The notes beneath the pieces are model-generated. The model saw nothing but the letters and a program-made list of their open reading frames with translations, was not told where the DNA came from and did not search any database. A program made the position numbers and the translations under genes. Positions 1 through 9,236 of a DNA stretch of 47,385 nt are shown here, in pieces. This DNA comes from Verrucomicrobiota bacterium. Lineage in GTDB: Bacteria; Verrucomicrobiota; Verrucomicrobiia; Limisphaerales; DSYF01. The number at the start of each line of letters is the position of its first letter. Within the stretch, counting starts at the first letter, position 1. The stretch lies in assembly GCA_025457615.1 (NCBI GenBank), contig JALOTZ010000043.1:1-47385 (forward strand), read 5' to 3'.

Positions 1-2
1 AC

Positions 3-3000
3 AGCGGCTCCAAGTGGGCGGTGAAATTCATCGAGGGCGACACCAACATCATGTCCCTCGGCGAAACGGACCAGCCCACGGAACTGTTCCCGAGGTTCGT
101 GGAGCAATCCCTCCTCGACAACTACCCCGGCATCTCGCTCGACGACATCGGCATGAAGATCACGCACCGCAAGCATCTGTATGCGCGGTGGGAGGATCTG
201 CCCGCGCCCTTTGCCATCAGCGGCACGCCCACTGTCATGGAAAGCCTGAGCGCCAATCCCATCCTGCTGAACACGATTCAGGTCAAAGCCTACAGCGCGG
301 CCAACACCAACAAGGTAGTGGACACGGGCGAACTGTATATTGCCGACATGCACAATCGCCCGCTGGTGCTGCGTTACGAGCAGGTGGGCAGCAACAATGT
401 CCACAACATGATTTTGACGCTGGGTGAATTCAGCCCGGCCATCACCAACCGGGGGAGTTTCGGCGGCGATGTCACCTGTCGCCTGTCCGCCACGAACCAA
501 CTGGATGCGAGTGACGACGTGGTTTTGTTCGCGGTCACCTACAACCGAAACCGCTTTGTCACCAATTACGGCTACCCGTCGCTCAACAACGCCTGGGCGT
601 ATCAATACACGCAGGGTGCCGACTCGACCAACCGCTTCTCCTACACCCGCGAGCGTGCCCGGCGCAAGGGCGACGCCATCGCTTTCTGCCTCGACACCGG
701 GCGGGTGACCAAACGGATGCTGGATGTTCACGCGCAGACCATCTGGCGCCATCAGATGGCGGTGGACAATGGCGGCACGCCCGACCCGGACGCCTACCTC
801 AGCACAATGATCTACCTGATGGGCATGTCCTATTGGGAAACCTTCGACCGTTTCCGCCAGCAGAATCATGAACTCCACAAGCTGCGGGAGATCAGCAATC
901 TTGCCCACGGCTTCGCCCTGATGCAGGCCGAACGCGACAGCAATGGTGATCTGGTCAACGGCGGTGAGATTCATCCCATCCGTCCCTCGCTGGACATTCC
1001 CTTCTCGGCCCAGGGCGTGATCTTCAACGGCACCAGCCGTCCGGACTCGGGCAACGACGTCAGCTTCTCCATCGCCAACGGCTGGATCATTGACGGCATC
1101 GCGGCCTCCGCGCTGGAGCACGACACGATCAAACGCTTCTTCAACGTCGGGGCGCAATCCACGGTGGGCCTTTTGCAGGCCATTGGCGCAACCAACATCG
1201 TGCGGCTCGACGTGAACAACTACGTCGCGCAGGGCAACGTGACTTACAACGGTGTCGCCCTGAAGAACCACGACACCAACCTGTGGGCGAACATCGTTGC
1301 CTACTTCTCCGGCGACAATCGCTACTACAATCAAGCCTTCCTCACCCCGGGCGTGGTCACCAACGGCAATTACACCGGCATGGCGGTGCTGTATCTGGAA
1401 TTCGATCAGGCCCACGACGAGATCACGGGCTTTGCGGGCGGCTTGGGCGAGCCCTTGCCGCCGGGCACTTACACCGTGGAGGTCGAGGAAATCACGGTGA
1501 CGATGAACCCCGATGGTTCCTACAAGTTCAGCAAGTCGCACACGATTGACACGGTCACCATCCTGACGGATGGCGGCTTCCTGGCGCAGAACAATTACAC
1601 CGAACTGGTGGATGGCTATCACATTCCCGCGCCGGAGAACCTGGGCCAGTTCAACGAGATCAATCAGACGATCAACCCCGGCTCGCTCCTCCTGGCGGAC
1701 AACTATGCCGCCGCCGAGAACAGCAGTTGGTTCGGCAAGTTCACCTCGTGGCTGGGTGACGCGGTTGGCTTGGTGGCGGACCCGGTCAACGCGGTGACCG
1801 GCGAATTTTATGTGGACGCTCCTGATCTCACGCTGAACGGGCCGATGCCGCTATCCGTGCGGCGCAATTACCTGAGCCTGAACCGCGCCGCCAACGAATT
1901 CGGTTACGGCTGGAAGATGAACTACGCCCCCTCCCTCAGCGTGCGTTCAGATGAAAGCCTCATCTACGCCGCCGAAGCCGATGGTTCCCTGCTGGCTTAC
2001 CGGCAGTCCGACACCAACGCCAACCTGTGGGTGCCGCAATCCGCCGATAATCCCAACCTCAACAACCTCACCCGCTCGGGCATCAGCGGCCTGACGGACA
2101 TGCTGCAAGCCCGCATTGAGCGCACCAATGTTCTGGGCACAAACATCTACACCCTTTTTACACCCAACGGCAGCAGGCGAACCTTTGAGGAACGTGCCTA
2201 CTCGTTGGGCGCGGACATTTCCCGCGAACGCCCCTACCTGACGCACTGGCAGGACAATCGCGGCAACAGCTTCAGCTTCGCCTACGGTGAGGATGCCGGC
2301 GCGGTGGATTATGGGTTGGTCCGGCGCATCCAAAGCAGCAACGGCAATTTCCTTGGCTTTTACTACGACGTTCAGGGTCACATGGTCGAGGCTTACACGG
2401 GCGATGGACGCCGGTTGTATTACGATTACGACGGGTTCGGGGACTTGCGGAAGGTCACGTTGCCCGACGCCTCCGAAATCAGCTACGAATACGAGCACCT
2501 GACTTTCACCACCAATGCCGTCACTTATCCTTACTCGACGCATCTGCTGACCCGGGAAATCAAGCCGGACGGGCGCGTGCTGGAGAACATCTACGATTCG
2601 GAACGCCGGGTGGTCGTCCAGAAGGCCACGGTGGGGCCGGACTTGAAAACTTACACCAACGCGGTGTTCACCTACGTCAATGACTTCACCAACGCCGCTG
2701 CCGTTCAAGGCGTCACGGGTTACACCACCACGGAGGACATCTTCGGCCGGGTCACGCGTTACGACTACACCAACAGCCAGATCACCAAGATCACCGACCC
2801 GCTTCTGCAAACCGTCGTGCAGGAATGGTATCCCACCAACAGCGCATCCCCAAACCGGTTGAAGGCCCGGATTGACGTGCGGAATCTGCGCACGGATTTC
2901 GTCTATGACCAAAACGGGAACGTGCTGACCAACACGATCACCGGCGACTTGACCGGCACGGGCAACACCAACGAAACGGCCCGCACGATCACGACCTACA

Positions 3001-6000
3001 ACAGTCTGAACCTGCCCACGGTGATGGTGGACCCCTCCACCAACACGACGCGCTTTTACTACGCGGACACCAACTATCCGTATCTGGCCACGGCCATTGC
3101 CAGGTTCGCGCCCGGCGACGTGCTGATCAGCAGCAACGACTTCGAGTATGAAAGCGTCAGCGAAGGCAGCCGGGCCAGCTTCGGCCTGCTGCATCGGACG
3201 ATCACGGCGGCGGGTTCATCGGACGCGGCCACCAACTTGATGGTGCATGACGCCCGGGGATTCGTGACCGAGCAGGTGCGTTTCACCGGCAACGGCGATC
3301 CGGCGGTGACCAACCAGCTTTTCTACAACGACCGGGGCGAACTGGTGTTCAGCGAGGATGCCGCCGGACAGATCGTGCGGAATGGATTCGACGGTTTGGG
3401 CCGGCCCATCCTGCGCGAGGTTTATGGCACCGGGCAAAGCCAGCCACTGTTCTGGGAGTATTCGTATTTCAACGGCAACGGCGAACTCGTCTGGAGCGAC
3501 GGCCCGCGCTACAACCCGGAGGATTATGTCTGGCGCGATTATGATGGAGCCGGGCACAAGTCGGTGGAAATTCGCTGGCACACTTGGGCCAAGGACGATG
3601 GCTCCGGCGTGGAAGCCGCCTCCGGCGAGGACCAGTATGCGACCTGGTTCAATGAATTTGATGGGTTCGGCAACCTGACCCGCGCAGTTGACCCGCGTGG
3701 CGCCGTCACCACCAATGGCTGGGACGAACTGGGCCGCCTCAGCAAACGCACCTTCCTTGATCTCGATGGCAGCACCGTGCTGAGTTCCGAATCCTTCGGC
3801 TACGAACCGGGCGGACAGGTGCGCTATCACACCAACGGTCTTGGCGGCGTTACGGAAACGCAATACACCAGCACCGGCCAGCCTGCCTACCGCAAGATGC
3901 CCGACGGCTCGACGAATGCGTGGCGGTATTACACCGATGGCCGCATCCATCGCGAGATCCAGCGCAACGGCGCATATTGGGAAACCACCTACAATGACGC
4001 CAACCGCGCCTCGACGCGCATCTTCTATTCCGCCGGAGGTTCACCGCTGGCCACCAACATCACGGTGCTGGATCGCCGGGGTAATGTGTTCACCCGCACC
4101 GATGCGGGCGGCAACACCTTCACCAATTACTTCGATGGCTTGAACCGTCTGAAATGGTCGGCGGGACCGATGATCGTCTTCGAGAATCCGCCCGACCTGC
4201 CCGCGCCCGGCGGGCCGCCGCCGCCCATCCAGCAGACCGTCACCAACTTCTATGATGCCGCCGGGGTCGCCCTCACGAATCTCAATGCCGTCGGGGAAAA
4301 GACCGTCACGTTGTTCGATGCGCTGGGCCGGACCACGCGCACGGAGATTCGTTCCGCCGCCAATGCGCTGGTGCGCGAATCCAGCACGGCCTACCGGGCA
4401 GATCATCATGGCCTGACGGTGACCAATGGTTCCGGCGCGAGTGCGATCGTCAGCACCACCTTCACCGACAACAACGGCCAGCCGGTGTTGTCCCTTGCCT
4501 ACCCGAACGCCGGGCTGACGGAGTTCACCTTCTTCAACTACGACCTTGCGGGCAACCTGACCTTCACGTCGCGCAATTCCTTGTCCAATGGGGTGGCGAC
4601 CACCTGGAGCTTCACCGGTTACGACTTCGACGGGTTGAATCGCATGACCTTCAAGGTGGACCGGAACAACGCGCTCACCTACTTCAGCTACAACGCGCTG
4701 AACAACCTGATCCTCCGCACCATGCCGGGCGGTTTGGAGTGGCAGGCGGAATACAACTCCGCCGGACAGTTGCTCAAGTCCTGGAACCAGGCGGACAGCG
4801 CGGGCACGCGCACGAACAGTTATTCCTACTACGCCGCCAGCACTCCGTTCGCGGGCTTGCAGGCAACGCACACCGATGGGCGCGGCGTGGAATGCACGAT
4901 GGGCTACGACGACTTCCTGCGCCCGACTACCAACAATTACAGCGGCCCGCTGTCCGAGCATGACCAGACGACGCTCCGCCAGTATGACGCCCGCGGGTTG
5001 TTGACGCAGATCAGCGAAAGTTTCGTCCAGGGCACCAACGGCCCATCCACAGCGATCAGCCGCTCCTATGATTCTTACGGGCAGTTGGCGGGAGAAACGA
5101 TCTCGGTGAACGGCGTCCAGCATTCAACTACGAGCCAGCAGTGGGATTCTGCCGGGCGGCGCGGCTGGATGAGCTTCTTCAACTTCACCTACCATTTCGG
5201 CTGGCAGGCCGATGGGCTGATGTCCTCCGCCTCGGCGGGCGACTGGGCTAATGGCAGCTACGGCTATAGCACGGCGGGATTGTTGAACACGCGCACGATG
5301 AATGGCCTGTCGGTCAACGTGACCTCCCGGGATGGCGTCGGTCGCATCCTGGCCCGCACAAGCGCGGTGAACTCCGAAACGCAGTTGAGCGAGACGCTGG
5401 CCTGGACAGGGGACGGTCTGTTGTCCGCCCACAGTCTGGCACGAACGGAGGATTTCACCGACGCCCGCAGCTACGATTACGCGACGTATTCACGCCGGTT
5501 GGAGGCCGAGCGCCTCAAGCTCACCGGCTCGACCGGCTGGACGAATGTGTTCGGCTATGATGGCGGTAATGGCGCTGGCGCGGGCGTGCTGACCCGGGTG
5601 GCGGAACCGCAAACGGGCGGCGCGGAATGGACCGCTGAATTGGACGGCTTCAATCGCATCGAGCATGAGACGAACAACGTGGTGCGCCGCCCGGCGAAGG
5701 GACGCCTCAATGCCACGCCGCAATACGGCACCGTGAGCGTGGCGCTGGATGGCCGGGCGCTGGCGGTGAACACGTTCAGCACCAGCGACACCAACTGGCC
5801 GACCGAGTGGCGCACGGAAATGGAACTGCGCCCCGGGACAAGAACGCTCACCGCCACGGCGCAGCATTCGAGCAAGCTGTTCACGACGAACAGCAGCGTG
5901 ACGTTCACCAACAACGCGGTTGACCAGACGACGGTGAATCATTTTGCCGAGGGGCAACTCAGCCATCGCGTTTGGGTGAACAGCCTTGGCCAGACGAACC

Positions 6001-7502
6001 GGGTGCAGACGTTCGCCTGGGACGGTCGCAGCCGGCTGATCGCCACGACCGAAGTGGACGACCAGAACAACGGCTACAATTGGACTGCCGTTTATGACGC
6101 GCTCGGCAGGAGGCTGAAAACGACGACGGTCATTGTGACGAATGGCTTCGCCCTCACGAATCAGCCCAAGGTCATCGCTTCTTACTTCGACCCCGGAGTG
6201 GAGTTTCTCGAACTGGGCGTCAACGTAAGCGGTAAAGCTCGTTGGAAAGTCTTTGGTCCGGATCTTGACGGTCGCTACGGCGGCATGAACGGCACGGGCG
6301 GGTTCGATGGCGTTGTGGATGATGTCGGTGTCGTGCGTCCAGTTGTCAGCGATGCCCGGGGCAACGTGCATGGCTTGTTCGACACGGTGGAAGGGCAGAT
6401 GCAGTGGAATGGTTCACGGCCCACGGGCTACGGTGCCGTGCCCGAATACCGCCCATTGTCACTGTCCGATAACGGTGATCTCGGTAGTGCGAGCGCCTGG
6501 CGTGGGCGCTGGCCCGACCGGTCGGGTTTGTATTGGCTTGGCGCAAGGTATTACGACCCGGTCGCAGGGCGATTCATTTCGTGCGACCCCTACGGGCACG
6601 ACGCCGACCCGAGCTTGTATGCGTTTGCCGATGGCGATCCGATCAACCGGTTTGACCCGGATGGGAGGATCGGGAAGCAAGGTTTGGATTACGCTTACCA
6701 CGGCGGGGCAGGCGGACAGTCATTGACCGCCTTCGGTGGCTACTTGGAAGGCTACCAGACCGACAGTGCGCTGCTGGGCGCAGGCGCTGGCTTCGTTGGC
6801 AGCCTGGCAAATTCGATTGGCGGCATGGTGACCCCGGCGACCTACGCGAATGGAGCCGCTGACTTTGGCACCAAGCTGGGCACGCTGGACGCGCAGTATG
6901 GTCACGGCATGGCGTTGAGCTACGGCCTGACCAGTTGGAATGTTGGGGCCATCGGTTCCGGAATAATGAACGTGGATTACTATTCCGGGGAGCCGATTGG
7001 AGATTGGATGGATCGCGGAACGGTAATTGCCGGTGGGGTAGCCAATACGGCGGGCATCGCCACCGCAGGCTTGGGCATCTACAACTTGGCAACGGCTCCC
7101 GCAGTGCCGCCGGTGCTTCAAGGAGGCGGATCACTACTCCCGGTCAAATACGATCCTGTCTTTGCTTTGCAGCAAGGCGCAGACGCAAGCATTGTTGTTC
7201 CAGATAGCTACCTCATAACAAAAGGCGGATTAAGTCCTGGGCCTACGCCCGGAACGACCTTTTCAGCAAGCATGGGAAGCACCTTGGAACAGGCTGCGTC
7301 AACTTTGCCTCATGGAAAGGTTCAAGTTTCGACCGCAGGACAGATTAGAAACGCGGGAGGCAACGTCACGCTGGCACCCGAACCTTTCCACCCCGGAGGC
7401 CCCCTTAACTGGGAACATGTAAATGTCACTGAAGGCGGATCAGCGAGCGCGTTTCAGGGCCAAACAGTCAAGAATCCGCAACCGTATCGAAAACCCCAAT
7501 AA
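3..7502 (+). CDS. RHS-repeat polymorphic toxin protein, 5' partial
   Basis: This is a giant RHS/YD-repeat protein that should form a secreted or surface shell around a C-terminal toxin. The frame is open to the left edge of the window, so the first visible GTG at 21 is probably not the start. Residues of about 570-2160 (counted from 21) are YD-type repeats of the 'GxxxxYxYDxxGR' kind. The RHS core 'GLYWLGARYYDPVAGRF' begins near residue 2169 and ends at 'NRFDPDGR' near 2215. The last 280 residues are a variable tip: a Gly/Ala-rich, possibly membrane-active stretch, then a terminal block of about 80 residues ('LPHGKVQV', 'NWEHVNVTEGG') that I cannot assign to a toxin family. Base composition becomes more AT-rich from about 7,140 into the next gene, which fits an exchanged tip. 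The export route is not visible here. Confidence 0.9.
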   Translation, partial: SGSKWAVKFIEGDTNIMSLGETDQPTELFPRFVEQSLLDNYPGISLDDIGMKITHRKHLYARWEDLPAPFAISGTPTVMESLSANPILLNTIQVKAYSAANTNKVVDTGELYIADMHNRPLVLRYEQVGSNNVHNMILTLGEFSPAITNRGSFGGDVTCRLSATNQLDASDDVVLFAVTYNRNRFVTNYGYPSLNNAWAYQYTQGADSTNRFSYTRERARRKGDAIAFCLDTGRVTKRMLDVHAQTIWRHQMAVDNGGTPDPDAYLSTMIYLMGMSYWETFDRFRQQNHELHKLREISNLAHGFALMQAERDSNGDLVNGGEIHPIRPSLDIPFSAQGVIFNGTSRPDSGNDVSFSIANGWIIDGIAASALEHDTIKRFFNVGAQSTVGLLQAIGATNIVRLDVNNYVAQGNVTYNGVALKNHDTNLWANIVAYFSGDNRYYNQAFLTPGVVTNGNYTGMAVLYLEFDQAHDEITGFAGGLGEPLPPGTYTVEVEEITVTMNPDGSYKFSKSHTIDTVTILTDGGFLAQNNYTELVDGYHIPAPENLGQFNEINQTINPGSLLLADNYAAAENSSWFGKFTSWLGDAVGLVADPVNAVTGEFYVDAPDLTLNGPMPLSVRRNYLSLNRAANEFGYGWKMNYAPSLSVRSDESLIYAAEADGSLLAYRQSDTNANLWVPQSADNPNLNNLTRSGISGLTDMLQARIERTNVLGTNIYTLFTPNGSRRTFEERAYSLGADISRERPYLTHWQDNRGNSFSFAYGEDAGAVDYGLVRRIQSSNGNFLGFYYDVQGHMVEAYTGDGRRLYYDYDGFGDLRKVTLPDASEISYEYEHLTFTTNAVTYPYSTHLLTREIKPDGRVLENIYDSERRVVVQKATVGPDLKTYTNAVFTYVNDFTNAAAVQGVTGYTTTEDIFGRVTRYDYTNSQITKITDPLLQTVVQEWYPTNSASPNRLKARIDVRNLRTDFVYDQNGNVLTNTITGDLTGTGNTNETARTITTYNSLNLPTVMVDPSTNTTRFYYADTNYPYLATAIARFAPGDVLISSNDFEYESVSEGSRASFGLLHRTITAAGSSDAATNLMVHDARGFVTEQVRFTGNGDPAVTNQLFYNDRGELVFSEDAAGQIVRNGFDGLGRPILREVYGTGQSQPLFWEYSYFNGNGELVWSDGPRYNPEDYVWRDYDGAGHKSVEIRWHTWAKDDGSGVEAASGEDQYATWFNEFDGFGNLTRAVDPRGAVTTNGWDELGRLSKRTFLDLDGSTVLSSESFGYEPGGQVRYHTNGLGGVTETQYTSTGQPAYRKMPDGSTNAWRYYTDGRIHREIQRNGAYWETTYNDANRASTRIFYSAGGSPLATNITVLDRRGNVFTRTDAGGNTFTNYFDGLNRLKWSAGPMIVFENPPDLPAPGGPPPPIQQTVTNFYDAAGVALTNLNAVGEKTVTLFDALGRTTRTEIRSAANALVRESSTAYRADHHGLTVTNGSGASAIVSTTFTDNNGQPVLSLAYPNAGLTEFTFFNYDLAGNLTFTSRNSLSNGVATTWSFTGYDFDGLNRMTFKVDRNNALTYFSYNALNNLILRTMPGGLEWQAEYNSAGQLLKSWNQADSAGTRTNSYSYYAASTPFAGLQATHTDGRGVECTMGYDDFLRPTTNNYSGPLSEHDQTTLRQYDARGLLTQISESFVQGTNGPSTAISRSYDSYGQLAGETISVNGVQHSTTSQQWDSAGRRGWMSFFNFTYHFGWQADGLMSSASAGDWANGSYGYSTAGLLNTRTMNGLSVNVTSRDGVGRILARTSAVNSETQLSETLAWTGDGLLSAHSLARTEDFTDARSYDYATYSRRLEAERLKLTGSTGWTNVFGYDGGNGAGAGVLTRVAEPQTGGAEWTAELDGFNRIEHETNNVVRRPAKGRLNATPQYGTVSVALDGRALAVNTFSTSDTNWPTEWRTEMELRPGTRTLTATAQHSSKLFTTNSSVTFTNNAVDQTTVNHFAEGQLSHRVWVNSLGQTNRVQTFAWDGRSRLIATTEVDDQNNGYNWTAVYDALGRRLKTTTVIVTNGFALTNQPKVIASYFDPGVEFLELGVNVSGKARWKVFGPDLDGRYGGMNGTGGFDGVVDDVGVVRPVVSDARGNVHGLFDTVEGQMQWNGSRPTGYGAVPEYRPLSLSDNGDLGSASAWRGRWPDRSGLYWLGARYYDPVAGRFISCDPYGHDADPSLYAFADGDPINRFDPDGRIGKQGLDYAYHGGAGGQSLTAFGGYLEGYQTDSALLGAGAGFVGSLANSIGGMVTPATYANGAADFGTKLGTLDAQYGHGMALSYGLTSWNVGAIGSGIMNVDYYSGEPIGDWMDRGTVIAGGVANTAGIATAGLGIYNLATAPAVPPVLQGGGSLLPVKYDPVFALQQGADASIVVPDSYLITKGGLSPGPTPGTTFSASMGSTLEQAASTLPHGKVQVSTAGQIRNAGGNVTLAPEPFHPGGPLNWEHVNVTEGGSASAFQGQTVKNPQPYRKPQ

Positions 7503-7513
7503 TGAGGTGAAGT

Positions 7514-7831
7514 ATGCCACATTGGATACCAATTATATCGTATGGACCATTTTACGATGTGCCACGCACATTCCTGATTATGTATGAGAAAAGGCTGATC
7601 ATGTTTGAATCACGGTTCAGTGAAGAACTTGATGATTACGAAGCGTCATACAAAGTGTATCTGATGCCCGACCTATCGCCCGAAGAAATCAAGGATCATG
7701 GGGCGAATCTTTCCGCACTGGCAACTGGCGTCGTTGGCCAAGTTCCTGTTAATCGGAGCATGTTTGACAAGACGTTACGGAATGCTGTGTCCGAAGACGT
7801 TCTTGCTCGCCTTAACCTTAAAATGAAGTGA
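7514..7831 (+). CDS. Putative immunity protein for the RHS tip
   Basis: This is a 105-residue cytoplasmic protein with no signal peptide or membrane segment. Its start lies 11 nt after the RHS stop, behind a GAGGTG ribosome binding site. I do not recognise the family. Position is the only functional clue: in polymorphic toxin loci the gene directly after the toxin tip normally encodes the cognate immunity protein. Its codon use is more AT-rich than the genes further downstream and matches the toxin tip, so the two probably travelled together. The sequence is moderately acidic with a mixed alpha/beta pattern. The immunity role is inferred and could be wrong if the tip is not toxic. Confidence 0.6.
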   Translation: MPHWIPIISYGPFYDVPRTFLIMYEKRLIMFESRFSEELDDYEASYKVYLMPDLSPEEIKDHGANLSALATGVVGQVPVNRSMFDKTLRNAVSEDVLARLNLKMK

Positions 7832-7869
7832 AATCGCGAGCCAACCATGGCCATGCGGGTGCCAAACAA

Positions 7870-7944
7870 ATGAGATGCTGGCTTCCATTTATTCTCCTGC
7901 TGCTGACGGCATCTGCCTTCGCCCCGCCCCCGCGCCCGTGGTGA
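7870..7944 (+). CDS. Possible signal-peptide-like micro-ORF (24 aa)
   Basis: A 24-codon ORF reads MRCWLPFILLLLTASAFAPP and ends shortly after. It has a basic start, a leucine-rich hydrophobic core and an Ala-X-Ala-like end, as in a signal peptide, but no mature protein follows. No convincing ribosome binding site precedes it. It may be the 5' remnant of a deleted secreted protein gene, a real small membrane peptide, or chance. It lies in the 168-nt gap between the immunity gene and the next membrane protein. Confidence 0.2.
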   Translation: MRCWLPFILLLLTASAFAPPPRPW

Positions 7945-7999
7945 CTTTCCCCGGCTGCCGCTGTTTTTCGCCAGAACTACACACCAAGTTGAAACCATT

Positions 8000-8407
8000 A
8001 TGGCCCTGCCTCCTGTCATCTCACAACCGCCGCGATTGCTGCCCACCAAGAAGCCGTTTGCCTTTCAGGCCGCGCAAGCCAGTCTGATGTGCCCGCTGAT
8101 GGCGGTAGGCGTGAGCATTGTGGTGAATGTCGGGCTGGGCAATCAACCCATGCCGATGGTGAAGATGATCACTGGGGGACTGAGCGTTCTGCTGATCGTT
8201 TTGGGATTCGTGTTTGGAATTGTCGCGCTGGTTGGCATGCGGCGTCATGGCCGGCAAGGAATCATGGGACGTGCCATTGCCGGAGTCTGCATAAATGGCC
8301 TCCTCATTGCAGTGATGGTGGCCAGCATTCCTGTCTGGATGAGGGCGGCGGCCAGCGCCAGACAAGCGGACGGACAGGCCACTGAACAACAGCAGCCACA
8401 GCCTTGA
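8000..8407 (+). CDS. Small membrane protein, DUF4190-like
   Basis: This 135-residue protein has two or three hydrophobic segments, at roughly residues 30-46, 56-80 and 98-114, separated by a short basic loop (GMRRHGRQG). This layout, with a Pro/Gln-rich N-terminal cytoplasmic stretch and a glycine-rich second helix followed by 'G(R/K)GxAIAGV', resembles DUF4190-type small membrane proteins of unknown function. The C-terminus is polar and glutamine-rich. It heads a group of overlapping genes: its TGA at 8405-8407 shares one base with the next ATG, so translation is probably coupled. The exact function is unknown. Confidence 0.6.
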   Translation: MALPPVISQPPRLLPTKKPFAFQAAQASLMCPLMAVGVSIVVNVGLGNQPMPMVKMITGGLSVLLIVLGFVFGIVALVGMRRHGRQGIMGRAIAGVCINGLLIAVMVASIPVWMRAAASARQADGQATEQQQPQP

Positions 8408-8835
8408 TGAGAAGCACAATGATGAATCTCGTCCCACAAATCCTATCCTGCCTGGTGCTGTCCGCCGGAATTGCCTCCGCTCAACTCGCTGTTACGGTGT
8501 CGCCAGTGAAGGTGACGGGCCAAAAGGCCGTCGTGCCCCTGGCCATGCAGAATGGCTTCTCCGAGAAGATCGAATCCGCCCGGGCCGTTTGCTTTCTCAT
8601 GGATGAACAGGGTAAGACCGTCGGACCGCCCACAACGCGCTGGGTGATCGGTGGGAGCCACACCAACGGACTGGCGGTTAGGGCGACCAACTCCTTCCAT
8701 TTCGTCGTCACGAGCGACAAACCGTTCACTACAACAAACCTGACGGCAAAGGTTTCATTCAGCCGCGTCGTGCTGGAGGGCGGCAAACTGGCGGACGTAG
8801 CCAAGGATGTTCAAGTCGCGCCAAAAGCTGAATGA
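8407..8835 (+). CDS. Secreted or periplasmic protein of unknown function
   Basis: The 142-residue product starts with a signal peptide (hydrophobic core 'ILSCLVLSAGIASAQ', likely cleaved after the Ala-Ser-Ala). The mature part of about 115 residues is predicted from its pattern to be beta-rich and has no catalytic motif I recognise. The ATG at 8407 overlaps the previous stop by one base; ATGs at 8422 and 8425 would also leave an intact signal peptide, so the start is not certain. Its own stop overlaps the next start in an ATGA junction. It therefore belongs to one translationally coupled unit with the membrane protein and the receiver-like protein. Confidence 0.6.
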   Translation: MRSTMMNLVPQILSCLVLSAGIASAQLAVTVSPVKVTGQKAVVPLAMQNGFSEKIESARAVCFLMDEQGKTVGPPTTRWVIGGSHTNGLAVRATNSFHFVVTSDKPFTTTNLTAKVSFSRVVLEGGKLADVAKDVQVAPKAE

Positions 8836-9236
8836 ATAGGCAGCGCATCCTCATCAGCACGTGCGAGGACGACATCTTTCGCAGCGCCGAAGTTATCGCG
8901 GGTCATCATCTTGAGTCCCGGGGCGGCGTGGAGATCGCTCAAGCAAAGCACCGGGACGAATGCGAGCAACTGGCGACTTCCGGCAACTTTGACCTCATCG
9001 TTCTGTTGGGGCAGACAACGCTGTATAGCCGAGGGTTCGTCGGTTCGCCCTTGGACAACTCCATCGCCATTATCAAAGCCATCAAGGCCAAGGTGGCTAC
9101 CCCGGTCCTCGCGTTATCAACCATGCCCGAGGAGGAAGGGGCGTTGTTGAATGCCGGGGCGCATGGCTTCCTAGCGATGCCCTACACATTGGACGAGTTC
9201 ACCGGCGCTTTGAATCGGCTTCCGCAACGACCATGA
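8832..9236 (+). CDS. Degenerate response-regulator receiver domain protein
   Basis: The 134-residue product has the size and strand order of a stand-alone CheY-like receiver domain: an acidic first pocket (CEDD, residues 11-14), a hydrophobic beta-3 ending 'FDLIVLLG', a beta-4 'VLALST' and a beta-5 'GFLAMPYT'. The usual phospho-acceptor Asp at the end of beta-3 is replaced (LLG) and the conserved Lys before the Pro of beta-5 is Met. It should therefore not undergo normal phosphotransfer and may act as a pseudo-receiver or protein-binding module. It overlaps both neighbours by ATGA junctions. The fold is inferred from the pattern, so confidence is moderate. Confidence 0.5.
   Translation: MNRQRILISTCEDDIFRSAEVIAGHHLESRGGVEIAQAKHRDECEQLATSGNFDLIVLLGQTTLYSRGFVGSPLDNSIAIIKAIKAKVATPVLALSTMPEEEGALLNAGAHGFLAMPYTLDEFTGALNRLPQRP

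Noticed and set aside
1947..6371. Several long minus-strand open frames (up to 415 codons) across the RHS gene
   Set aside because: They are antisense shadows: low-complexity Val/Arg/His/Gly-rich translations without motifs or ribosome binding sites, caused by the biased codon use of the RHS repeats.
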